Assembly: GCA_030549495.1 (NCBI GenBank)
Contig: JAUIRK010000723.1
Span: forward strand, 1-64,000
DNA from: Nectonema munidae
Taxonomy: Eukaryota > Nematomorpha > Nectonematoida > Nectonematidae
Direction: 5' to 3'
Length of the DNA stretch: 64,000 bases
Of the stretch, positions 23,854 to 34,670 are shown in pieces. The notes below the pieces were generated by a model. It saw only the letters and a list, made by a program, of their open reading frames with translations, was not told the origin of the DNA and made no database searches. Position numbers and translations under genes: made by a program. Each line of letters opens with the position of its first letter. Position 1 is the stretch's first letter.

Positions 23854-24025
23854 GGTTAGGGTTAGATAATGTCATTTTTAGAATCTATTTTCAAAAAGTA
23901 AAACTTTATAAACAAAGAAGAGCTATATTGTTTTTAATTTATTGCAGGTAATGCGGGAGCCAACAAAATTAAAATGTTTCACTTTTTGAAAATGTATTTA
24001 TAAATGACATTATCTAACCCTAACC
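23854..24025. mobile_element. Palindromic MITE with telomere-like ends
   Basis: A 172-bp element that is nearly one large hairpin. The left arm begins GGTTAGGGTTAGATAATGTC. The right arm, read in reverse complement, begins with the same 20 bases, and pairing continues over about 50 bases through TTTTCAAAAAGT. The centre includes ATGCGGGAGCCAAC. Long inverted repeats and small size are typical of MITEs. No clean target duplication is visible. A related GGTTAGGGTTAGAATTAG phrase occurs at 63337. Confidence 0.75.
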
Positions 24026-24029
24026 GAAT

Positions 24030-25850
24030 AATAATTCTTTGAAATTTTTTCCGTTATTGAATATGGAATTATTGAAATGAATAAGATTATAATCCATTCC
24101 AATGCCGTATACTGTATAGAAACATAGATTCTGTAAGTACTTCATATTGAATTTTATTTCAAAAAGTTATCTCGGATTCATAAGCCAGACTGTATTCTGG
24201 ATTGAAACTAATGCTAAATTTCCCACAATTTGGAAAATCGAATGATATGACATTTTGTGAATTAGGTTGAACGAGTTTGTAGTGTTATTAAAATAAAAAG
24301 ATGTTAGAAGAACCTATAAAATGTTTTATATTCAGCAGTTGCAAATATGGCAAAAAGTTTCATGTGCTAAATCATGAAAGAGGTATGTGAAAACCAAAAT
24401 TATAGGTAAAATAGAGTAATTCGGAAACAGCGATCTATAGATTAGCCCATTAGATTGCCAAGAAGGATAAATAAATCAATAAGAGGAGATGTGCATTCAT
24501 TAAAAACTTTTATTTAAAATTTAAAACATAACAGTAAACATTAATAGGCAAAAACAAGTCATTCTTCTGAAGCCCAACGAATGGAAATAATTATGTAAGA
24601 TCATTGCAAGTAAGTATTTTATTTTAACAAAAATCACAATATTTGAACATTTTTTTAAACATTGAAAAGATATCATAAAATTGAAAGAATTACATAGTCA
24701 CAATTTCTTAAAGATCAGTAATAGGAAAACCACTATTTTCTTCTTCTAAAAAAATTACAAGTATTAGAGCACTAAAATATTTTAAATATATATAAATAAA
24801 AAAACATTTAAATTCACTTTAGTTCGTTTATTTTATTTTCGCCACGTATTATGCATAAAAATTCATCAAAAATTATTATTTATTTCAATATAGCCTTCTT
24901 TTATTGGATACCGTTTTTTAATGCAATATCTGATTCTTTCAAATGAATAAGAACTTCCTATGTTTATACGATAACAAATTTTACCTAGTTTTTTGCTTTA
25001 AAGTGTAAATTTTTTTCTTCTGCAAAAATTTCAAAATAATTTTATATATAAAATCAAGTATGATATGCCCATTTTGCGAAAATATTAACACTTTTAATAC
25101 TTTTTTTAAATACTCATTCCCATTTAATTATTATGAAAGCGAAACTTACAAAGCACTTTATTTAAACTGAATCATTTTTAAAAAATGCTTTTTCTTTTAT
25201 ATTCAAAAACGCCTTTAAATGTAAAATACGAATCGAACATTTAAAAAAGTTGCAGAAATATGAAAAAAATTTTATCGAATAAAAATATTGAAATAATAAA
25301 ATATATTATAAACTTGAAAGTACAACAGAACCCAGTGATGTCCCACGTTATGGTTGGAAAAGAATTAAAGCAATTTTAACATAACTTTTTTTCCTGACCG
25401 TAATGGAATAAAAAAATACGATACTAAAAAAAATTTATAAGCGAGAGATAATTAAAATTTCTAATTTAATGATTATAAAGTCTAGGTCAAAAATTGTTTC
25501 CCCTCTATTTCACCTACAATGCATATTTATGCAAAAAAAGATAAGATTTACTCATAACTGAACGTATCTACGTGTATGTTCTATTCTACAGCATCACCAC
25601 ACCTCTAATACGCATTTTTGTTGTGCACTATAATATTGGATAAACGTTTGTTTTCAAAAATTAAAAAATCAAAAGACAACTTTTTCATTGTAGCTGTAAT
25701 ACTTTTGGTTAACTAATGCGTTATTGACATTCTATTCATAATTGTGACTTGAATAAAACCACTAAATATGAAAAAAATTAGGTTCGGAAGATAGTGACTA
25801 AAAATATGCAGGGGGGTTGTCTACCGTGCCCAACCTCTTGAGGTTTTGGA
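24030..25850. other. No gene seen
   Basis: AT-rich sequence with frequent stops in all frames, ending in a GT-rich stretch before the TA microsatellite at 25852. Nothing recognised. Confidence 0.5.
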
Positions 25851-25851
25851 T

Positions 25852-25874
25852 GTATATATATATATATATATATA
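25852..25874. repeat. TA microsatellite
   Basis: Alternating TA tract of about 11 units. Confidence 0.9.
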
Positions 25875-26020
25875 CTTGTTAACGTGATAGAAAATGAAGA
25901 AAGAAATAACGATTGCAACGAATTACAAAAGGCCACATTTTGAGTGCGTGATCCAAAAATATTGAAGTTTGAGCTGAGTTAAAATTGGTTGGCAAAATTG
26001 TTTGTGACCCCATTTTTTCC
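25868..26020 (+). repeat. Dispersed repeat, copy 2
   Basis: The second copy of the sequence at 23620-23740, sharing ATAGAAAATGAAGAAAGAAA and GGCAAAATTGTTTGTGA. It is followed by phrases based on TACGAAAT/TACGAAAC (26040-26130). Confidence 0.5.
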
Positions 26021-26345
26021 AATGCAAGACATTTCGCACCCAATTATTTTTCTACCCAAAAATAAAAAAAAATGGCTACGAATTGTCGGATACGAAATAT
26101 AACTATTACGAAACGTTTTGGGTACGAAATGTCCTGCGCAGATTTGTTCGCATAGGTCGACTTATATTTATTACGTGTTCGTAAATCTCCACTTGTAGAA
26201 CAAATTATGACGTATATTTTAGAGGAAATTAAAAGTTATTGGTTAATTTATTTTATATTTTCTAAAATTTTTAATTCGTTTGCATTTAGTTTAAATTTTT
26301 CTTTCAAAAATTTATTTTATTTGGTGGAATAATAATAAACGTTAT

Positions 26346-26578
26346 TAATTAGTTAAGTTGTTTGTGGCGTTCGCACCCATCCTTTCGGATATCGTGGCCC
26401 GCCCGGAATGCTGAGTCCAGGTCTACCTGGACTTTTCATCCCACTAAACGCCTACTGGCCCTTGTTACTACATAGCCTTACCTTGTTGTATATATTAATT
26501 TACAAGAATCGATGCTACAAATATATAAATACAGCTGAGTGAACGATACAATCCTAACGCGAACGCTCCCAAATTGGG
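26346..26578 (+). mobile_element. Structured ~233-bp retroposon (solo-LTR-like or SINE-like), copy 1
   Basis: The sequence is bounded by a 12-bp direct repeat, AATAAACGTTAT (26334-26345 and 26579-26590). It starts near TTGTTTGTGGCGTTCGCACC and has two hairpins: ATCC-TTTC-GGAT and AGTCCAGGT-CT-ACCTGGACT. It ends after a TATA-like ATATATAAATACAGCTGAG and GCGAACGCTCCC. A second copy lies at 45281-45510. The 12-bp flanking repeat is long for an LTR element and suggests target-primed retroposition; the internal TATA-like box would suit an LTR. The class stays open. Confidence 0.65.
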
Positions 26579-26599
26579 AATAAACGTTATCAAACTTAA

Positions 26600-28090
26600 A
26601 GAAGGTACTTTAAAAATTATTTTTATGTTTTTTTGTAATTTTTAAGAAAATTCTCATAGTCATTAAAATAAATCATTAAAAATAGATAATATTAAATTAC
26701 CATCACAGTACTTTCTGCATAGTTCGGCAAAGCGTGGGTCAGTATGACATAATTTGATATTTATTCTACAAGTATCTAGAATTAAAAACTATATATTTAT
26801 ATAGATGAATGAATACAAACATAAAAAAAGGATTTCAATCCATTTTTACTTCAACTAATTGATTATAAATCTCTGTACATATGTTTTCCTACAAAACTAT
26901 AGGAGTAAAGTAGTCACCTGTAAATTATATATAAGTCATTTTAATTCACAATATGGCAATATCAAGAAAAAATACAAAATTCTTCACGCCTTTTTACAAT
27001 ATTTAGTTTTAAACTTCAATGACCAGAAAATTCAAACTGAAAACTATTTAAGTCCCTAAAATACAACATGGTCAAAGTAAAATGGTCCAGAAATGACAAG
27101 CATCTGAACCAATTTTTTAAGGATAAAGCTAGTAATGGTATCCGTGTAATCAAATTTTGCTATAATATTTTTTAAAGGGCTTCTCTCTATTGCATTTAAT
27201 TCCTGTTTCTATTTCTAAGTTTTTATACCGTTGTATAATGCTTTGTAAGTGATTTCATTTGTCAATATTTTTATCGCAATCTAATAAAATATTCCATTTA
27301 AACTTATTTTCAAAATTAGCGTCAAGAATAAAAAATTCTTTGAACTAAGGCATAGCTTGTATATAGCATGAGTGTCCGTTCTAACTTTGACAGGATGGGA
27401 CCAAGAATAATAAATTTTATACAAAAAAAGTTATAATTATATGCGTTATAAAAAGAGAATACAGAAAACGTAATTTAGGATTTTCGATAAAATCATATCT
27501 TTATTTAGTTCTAAATAAAAAAATATGTCATGTAAAAACAACAATAACGGTTATCATAACTTAATCGAATAAAATAAACCTTATGAATGATAATAATATT
27601 AAAGAGTTATTTTAACAAGTGTTCATCTGGCATTGCTGTTGTAGAGATGATAACTGCCAAGTGTCAATTGTCTTTTAAATTTTCAATAACTGTCTTTCCC
27701 GCTCCCTCAAAATGTTCAACGAACTTTCAAAAGGGAAGAATATTCTTAAATAACTAGACACATGATAGGAAAAAATTTATTATCTTATCAGAAGTACTAT
27801 ATAAATTCCAAAAACAAATTGTTATAAAGGCATTTTTGTTTTCAATATATGGCATAAATGTTCTCAAAGTTACTTGCAGAGCTATATGTTTTTATAATTT
27901 TTTAAGTTAAAACACTTGGAGCAAGTTGAAAATTTTCAGGTGGGGGAGGGGCAAAAAAATAAAACTGGGGTGGAGGGGGAGGGCAATTGCCCCAAAAATA
28001 TATAGGAAGCGCGGGCTATGACTAGATTACATAACATAACAGTACCGTTGTATCATCTAAAATATATAATCTAAAGTGAGCTCGTGGCGA
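26600..28090. other. No gene seen
   Basis: AT-rich sequence with stops in all frames. A G-rich patch at 27937-27990, followed by GAAGCGCGGGCTATGAC, resembles the purine-rich ends of some hAT elements, but no full end is present. Confidence 0.45.
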
Positions 28091-28099
28091 ATGTAAATT

Positions 28100-28484
28100 T
28101 TGCTTCTTGGCCCGACCGTCCTCCTTCCGGGTACACAATAATACTATCATTAGGATATATTCACTATATTTATTATTATTTTTTTGTTTTTCTATAAGAA
28201 TATTCTTCGTTTGTTTCCGCAAAGCGTATATGATTGGCTTAAAATCAATGGTAAATAATTATGATTTGCGTAATCAAAATGAGGCCAGTTTTCCTTTTTA
28301 TAGAACTAATACCTGTAAACAAACGCTTAACTACAGAATAGTTGAACTTTGGAATAAGTCTTGGTTTTTACATGATTCATTTTTTTTATCCATATCTATT
28401 TTCAAAAAAGAGCTAAAGAGTTTGTTATTGATGAGTTATAATTATGAATGTAGGCAAGCTGATTATTTTGTATGCACTCATTAA
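28100..28484 (+). pseudogene. LINE reverse-transcriptase protein, C-terminal tail
   Basis: The last ~75 codons before the stop read NNYDLRNQNEASFPFYRTNT, then KQTLNYRIVELWN and SISIFKKELKSLLL. This order (HNYNTR..., RT....QSL.Y....LWN, FK..LK..L) is the usual end of the pol protein in Jockey/CR1-type LINEs. The sequence upstream of about codon 40 is not clearly LINE, so this is a 5'-truncated copy, as is common. AT-rich simple sequence follows. Confidence 0.72.
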
Positions 28485-28829
28485 AAGTCTTTTGTGTATA
28501 AGCTTCCGTACAACTTTATTTAAATTTATATAGTTTAAAGTAAATGGAAAAATAATATTTTTATTAATTAAAGAATGTTTACGTGTACAAATATATATAT
28601 TTATTTATATTTATATTTTATATTATACTTATATATTTTCACAGGGTTTTGGATATCAGCGGTTCTTTGGGACCTTTTCTATCTCCCTATAAATTCAATG
28701 TAATTAATTATAATAATGTGGATGCGTGTTCAATTCTATTATATGTTATGCTACTTCTACTTTTTTGAATTTAATTTTTCTTGTTGTCTACATAATACTG
28801 ATACTTGTATTACAAATGTTAAATCATGT

Positions 28830-28835
<6 letters not shown>

Positions 28836-28866
<31 letters not shown>
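28836..28866. repeat. TA microsatellite
   Basis: Alternating TA tract of about 15 units downstream of the LINE tail. Confidence 0.9.
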
Positions 28867-28870
<4 letters not shown>

Positions 28871-28989
28871 TGATATATTTAAATATATATACAAATGACA
28901 TCTATATATCAACAATAATAAGATTGACAACAAATTTAAGTGATGATCTTACACAAATAAACACCCAATCTTGATAGTACGCCCTACAA

Positions 28990-30590
28990 CATGCTTTCGC
29001 AAGATTATGGATACTCAAGTGATTTTAAGAAATCTTTTTTTTTACAATTTTGCTCACTACAAGCCATCCAAGAATATGTTATTTAAAGTTTGATTTACTT
29101 GCCATTTTTTCGTTGAATAATTTTGTAATACAATAAATTCTTCTTCTTCTATAGGGCAACTTTCCCAAAAGAGGTTAATAGTTTTATTTTATAAAGTTTG
29201 TGTAAAAAAAAATCAACTTTTTCTTAATACGTCTTTTTAATAGCTAAATTTTTGTATATAATTGAGATTTTTAAAAAAATTTACAAGTCAATAAACGGAG
29301 AGCAAATTTTTAACTTTTTTGAAATGGCTTTTATATATAGAAGATTTTAGGAACCAACTAAAAAACTGATTATTTCATTTTTATAATAGTCTGAATATTA
29401 AAATGTAAAAATTTTCGACTTCTCCCTCATTGCACATAAATTGATTCATTTAATTCATGATTTCATCAAAGAACTTCGAACAAAAGGCGAAACTTGTTTA
29501 TATTTTCAGATGATACCAGAAAGTTAGGCCTTTCAGCTGATAAACTACTTATTTTTTTTAAACTACTCAGTTTTGGACAACTTTCTCTGATGTAGATAGA
29601 ATCAGTTTCATATGTGTAAAAAATGTGATAGTGTGAGGTTAGATTATATAATAAAATTAGTAGTAGCATTAACTAGCCAACAATTGAATCAGTCAAGGTT
29701 TAACTTTAAAAAGAAATAACAACAGCATCGATGTTGTATGTGGTGAAGTTGCCTGGACGCTACATTCAGAGCTCTAGGCTTCAAAGCCCAGTCCTGGAAA
29801 ATTTTTCAGGAAATCATTTTTAAGAGAAGTGTGCTTGTATTTTAACTTTGAGTGTTTTGATTGTTGGATAGCGTCAGTGCTACTACTGCTATATTTTAAT
29901 TGTATAGAAATATAGATGGCCTGCCGAGTATAAGGAAATCATTATGTATGTTTGAGCAGGCGTTGAGCTCCATGGACACACTCTTTCTGATTATATTTCA
30001 GACCAAGTGAATGGTTTAGGATCAAAGTTTCAATGTCCTATATACAATTTTCTGTTAGAGTGTCAAGCTATTAAATCAATTGATGAAGGCTTATTTTTAA
30101 ATCAATACATGGAGAGTTAGACTAGACTCAATATACATAGTAAAACAATTTTGGAAGATTAGATCATAAAGAGTAAATGTTAAAAATTTAAGAATGCTTA
30201 CTTTCATCGACTGAAAAGATTACAGTATTAAAAAAATGTATAAAAATTATGCAAGTTATATAAGAAATAAAATTGCGTTCATTAAAATCATCTAATACAT
30301 GGTTGTATTTCAAGAAAAATTTTAGATACATGATGCATATTAGTAATTATTTTTTAATCGAAGCTTGGTTAATAGCAAAACCTTTTAAAGACCAATATGG
30401 AGTGGCACCCGTATACTAAGAAATGATTGGCGTGTGCTTTAAATATATCAAATTTCATTGACAAAGAAATTAGATGATTGATCGTAAAAATTCTGATTCT
30501 CAAAGAGTTGATGGAAAATTTAGATCTGCTAGACGGAATAAATGCTCTGTAAATATAAACTTTAGATCATACTACCCACCGAACAATAGT
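28990..30590. other. No gene seen
   Basis: AT-rich sequence. Around 29730-29820 there is a less AT-rich patch with AGGCTTCAAAGCCCAGTCC, a weak B-box look-alike, but no second copy in the window and no convincing A box. Nothing else recognised. Confidence 0.4.
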
Positions 30591-30591
30591 T

Positions 30592-32339
30592 CAGGGCCTA
30601 GCCAGGCGGTACGCTAGTACGCTGTAGCGTACCAAATTTTTTCAAAGGGAGTAAAAAAGTAGCGGTATCATTCATCACTAAATCCCGAAAGTGTCCCGCC
30701 AGTGTATATTTTTATAAATTATAAGCAAGTACATTGAGTCTTCGTCTGTTAAAAATCCCGCTAAACAAAGGATTAACGTCCGAGCTACAGGAGCATATTC
30801 CTCGCGTGGTGGCTGTAACAAGTAATTTTTTTGCATTAGTCAACCACAGAGCTTAATGTAACAAGGTGTTAAGTCTTCAAAGGGAAATGCTAAATACACA
30901 TCACTGGACATTGAAAAGGAACTTTTAGAGCTGATGGCCAAACAAGTGCTCGAGTCAATCATCCTAAATTGCAATGCCGTGGATTGTTTCACATTTAATG
31001 CTGATAAGTCGTCAACTGACGTTGGAATCAAGGAACAAATATCTCCATGTGTTCGTTTCATCCATAAAGATAATAACAATAAACATACTCTGCGGGAAGA
31101 GTCTCATCTTTGTTCAAACAAAGTGATGGTGGTGCAACTGCTGAAGCATTGACATAAATTCATTGATACTTTGAATGAGTTGAACACCGAGATTGAAAAA
31201 ATACAAGCTGAGGAATATGATGATGCATCAGTGTTGAGTGGTCACGTATCTTGTGTAGACAAGCGTTCGGGAACGTTTTCCTCTAGCAAGATTGTCCCAT
31301 TGCCACACGTGTGTTGATTTTATGCCTTAGCTGTCAAGATTGTTTGAAATGTTTTGGATACTGTAAAGGAGATTGCCATAATCTTTGAGTTGTCAGCTAA
31401 ACGAAATCTTCTTTTTCAAAAATAGCTTCACCATAATGAGAAGGCGAGAGAACAGTTGGGTAATCGCACAAAATTAAAGCTACTTTGGAGAAAACGGAAA
31501 TAACAAAGCTCGATTCCTAGCTTCTGCAACAACAAAACGGGATTCCATTCTTACTCTAGTCATCGTCTGGCAGTCTTTCTACCAAAACCAAGCCTGAAGT
31601 TTGTCGAAAGATCCCAAGAAACAAAAGCTTTTTTATCAATTTTTGAAAGAGTGGGAAATGATGAAGAGGTTTGGAATGTTCTGTACACTAAAGCACAGAA
31701 TATTGCTGCAAAATATGATGTCAACCAAAATAAGTCACGAAGAGTTGGGCGTCAAGCCCATTGAGATAGCATAGAGACAGAAACATTCAACGGATACTGG
31801 GAACGTGCAATGTTCTTCTCATTTCTTGATGATCTGATCAGAGACATGCATGACAACTTAGTGACTCCACTCAGAGGAGTCCAAGCTCAGTACTTGATGC
31901 CAAACTCAGTATCTGATTTAACGGAAGTTCACATATAGACAACAACACTCATTATCAGCATGATTTTGATGCAACTAAAGAGCAATTTCACACATACATA
32001 TCCTGTCTCTGTGTGCATATCTGAACGAATTTTCAGTGCCTTGAAGCGCATCAAAACACGTTTGAGAAACACAAAGATACACCAGAGATTAACATCCTTA
32101 GCGATTCTACATATCCACAAAACTCTACATATCCACAGAATTCGCTAATGCTAAGCCAAGAAGAATAGAGTTTTTTTAATTAATCTCCTCATGAACTGTG
32201 ATTAGTGAAAGAAATTACTTATTCAATCAAATGTATACTATTTATGATCATTTTATTTTATTTTACCTACTTCGCCCCACATATAATTCAACCTGATTAC
32301 TTCTAGCGTCCTACTTTGAAAATCCTTGCTAGGCACCTG
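30592..32339 (+). mobile_element. hAT transposon (ZMYM1/p52-repressor type), decayed, both ends visible
   Basis: The left end CAGGGCCTAGCCAGGCGGTA and the inverted right end CAGGTGCCTAGCAAGGATTT pair after one gap. CAG-start and TAGCCAGG are typical of this hAT group. The plus strand holds transposase pieces. Around 30934-31150 is VLESIILNCNAVDCFTFNAD followed by KSSTDVGIKEQISPCVRFIH (first catalytic block, usually F...ADE.TD....EQ...C.R). Around 31660-31760 is NVLYTKAQNIAAKYDVNQNK. The C-terminal block at 31985-32130 has PVSVCISERIFSALKRIKTR LRNT. Several stops and frame breaks are present. The 8-bp duplication expected of hAT is not clean; only TAGTT is shared. Confidence 0.82.
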
Positions 32340-32729
32340 TAGTTAACAACCTCCACTAAACAAATTGGTAAACAGCCTTCGTGGTAGAATGGCAAACAAT
32401 TTCTAAAGTATAATTATTATAACTATACAATTTAAAAATGTCTTAAAAAAAGATTATATCTAAAAAGAGTAAATTAGCTTCTAAAATATCTTTTTTTGTC
32501 TATCAAGTTTATAAATCTTATGTTTTTTGGGTATCTTTAGTAAATATACATTGTTTTATCAGAATGAATATACAGTTAATACGAAAGTACTTTTACTATT
32601 TCATTACATTTTATATTAATTTTGAAAAAATGGGCATTTTGTTTTCAGTTTCTTGCCCAAAAAAATATTTGTTGTTTCTAAAATACATTTAATATAAAAG
32701 TATCATCATATGGTAATTAACGTGAAAAG

Positions 32730-33315
32730 TGAATTAACTGCCGTTCTTGGCAATGTATTAAAGTGAATGAGGAAGTGACACTTGGATGTGCAAACACCTT
32801 TAAACGCGTGTTTAATTAAGAGTAAGTACTTTTCATAGAAATTAAAACAAATGTCTTAAGTAATAATAATTTCATTTAAAATTTGCTAAAAGCTCTAAAC
32901 TTTAGTTATTTTGATACGTAAACACACGAGTAAAACTCGAAGTACATAGAAATGTAAGCTTACCTAGATTCAATTCTATAGGAATAAAAAAATTACATGT
33001 TACACATTTTCAAATTGACATAGCACTTAATTCTTTCAAGAGCAGATTTTTGAAAACTAATCGCCTGCTTTCTTTTTTAAATGAATTTTATTTATTTAAA
33101 GCAGGCGACTTTCATTTATTGGAAAACTAGTGCTGACTGTTCGTCAAAAGGATGAATATGGTAAGACAGTTTGTCAGATCTTTATTATAAAAAGTATTTC
33201 TGCTCTATGAGTCTTTTTCAACTTAGATCAAGCAGAAAGTGGAGGCATTGGCTTTTGTGGTGAAGATGTTATCGTCAAGCAGGAGACTTTTCGGGTCAAG
33301 ATGAAAAAACAATAG
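32730..33315 (+). pseudogene. Three candidate exons of an unrecognised gene, copy 1
   Basis: Candidate exons are ~32730-32821 (donor GTAAGT), 33105-33160 (acceptor TTTATTTAAAGCAG, donor GTAAGA) and 33237-33315 (acceptor TTTTTCAACTTAG). Their reading gives WQCIKVNEEVTLGCANTFKR, then RLSFIGKLVLTVRQKDEY, then DQAESGGIGFCGEDVIVKQE TFRVKMKKQ and a stop. I do not recognise the family. In this copy the first exon gains an in-frame stop next to its donor, where copy 2 reads on, so this copy looks inactivated or uses another boundary. The start of the gene is not in view. Confidence 0.4.
33061..33108. repeat. Perfect 11-bp inverted repeat spanning a candidate 3' splice site
   Basis: TCGCCTGCTTT at 33061-33071 pairs perfectly with AAAGCAGGCGA at 33098-33108, leaving a 26-base AT-rich loop. 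The downstream arm contains the candidate acceptor AG. In copy 2 (around 35258-35302) the upstream arm has changed to TAGCCTGATTT, weakening the pairing. Confidence 0.7.
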
Positions 33316-33919
33316 TCTTCAAGTTTTCCCCGAATTATATTTTGAAAGAAAGGGTACATCGAAAAAATAACTAAAAGTATAAGGATCACAAAAAGTACAT
33401 TTAATTTTGTTAAAAATATTCTTCTAAAATCTATCTTATAGTCAAAAGAATATTAAAATTTGTCTTCCCTTCTTGAAAAATGGGCTCATAAAATCGAAAT
33501 CTAAAAGAGAGGTTTACTTCGTCTTTTTAAATATTGTGTCATTCTAATTGTCTATTTTCTAGTTGTCCTCAAAGTTGCCTATTTTCAGTTTTATTATCTT
33601 CAATCTATGCCGTTTTTTATAAAATTATAAGAAGAACAAAAATTTACTTTCAGGTGGTGGAGCGGTTGCTTTAAAAATGAAAAGAATTTTTTAACATTTA
33701 GAAAAATTCGGATTAAATAATAAACAAGGTGCATTACCACATACTTCACGGCACATCTCATTGAAATGAGGGTTATTGCAGTTGTAAGAGAGCTTTTTAC
33801 AAGTTTCTAAATAAATAATTTCTTAACTAAAAGGTTTTATCAAAAAAACATTGTCAACATGTGAAAAAATTGCGAAAATAATTCGATTTATTATTGAAAT
33901 TCATTTTCAAAATATTTCG

Positions 33920-34110
33920 ATCTGAAAGCTTTTCAAGAATCATATTTTGAAAGAAAGGCATAAATTGAAAAAATATCTAAAAGTATAAGAATTACAAAAA
34001 GTACATTTAATCGTGATAAAATTTGAAAATATTCTTCAAAAATGTATCTTGTGAAAAGTATATTGAAATTTGTCTTCCCCTATCTTGAAAAATTAGCTAA
34101 TAAAATAGAA
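33920..34110 (+). repeat. Third, partial copy of the 3' part of the duplicated segment
   Basis: Phrases such as CATATTTTGAAAGAAAGG, CACAAAAAGTACATTTAAT-like and TTGAAATTTGTCTTCCCC match 33330-33490 and 35525-35690 in the same order. The match starts just after the stop codon of the candidate gene. It lies between the two larger copies, so at least two duplication events occurred. Confidence 0.7.
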
Positions 34111-34670
34111 GTCACTATTTACGAATCTAAAAATAATCACATTTTAAATACTCTCCTCAATTCAACATCATGCTTGTAATCGAAAACAAATTTAAAAAAA
34201 AGAAAAAAAGATTTTTTTAATTTATATTTCAAATAGATCTAAAAAAAAGTAACGTTTTATAAAAAGTCGGTTACATTCTGGAAAACCTCTTCCTGAAGAA
34301 AATGCAAAGTAGACTTGACACATTTTTTGGAAAAATTATTGCCAAATTAAAGATTCATTATGAAATATCTAATATTCAATGAATTTTTTAAGCAAACAAA
34401 TATTATATTATTGTGCCACTTGATCTGCACGTACTACTATTTAATGTATAGAAACCAACTGAATTTTTTTACTTTTCCACGGTGCAATTTTTAACAAAAA
34501 ATATCATCTTCTAGGCAAACGGTGATGCTCTATACCTTTTCATGTTCAAATTGAAACTAAAAAAGTCAAAATAGGAGTATGCGAATTTTTAAATGAGAAT
34601 AAGCTAATTCAAATGGAACGTTAAAACTTTACCATTATGTTTCTATGACTGTAGGAGTAAAAGACTATTA

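Larger units (their letters stand above)
32466..33500 (+). repeat. Segmental duplication, copy 1
   Basis: About 1.03 kb, very similar to 34671-35700 from CTTCTAAAATATC through the CTTCCCTTCTTGAAAAATG phrase. Differences are scattered substitutions and small indels. It contains three candidate exons ending in a stop codon at 33315. Length and similarity favour a local direct duplication of unique sequence over a mobile element; I found no terminal repeats. Confidence 0.85.

Noticed and set aside
26400-26440. Hammerhead ribozyme in the structured retroposon
   Set aside because: Only a stem-II-like hairpin after CTGA is present. The conserved CTGATGA and GAAA core is missing on both strands.
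28022-28222. Minus-strand frame overlapping the LINE tail
   Set aside because: It is the antisense shadow of the plus-strand LINE protein, which has recognisable motifs.
29730-29820. Second possible SINE head (AGGCTTCAAAGCCCAGTCC)
   Set aside because: The B box is one base off, there is no A box, and no second copy occurs in the window.
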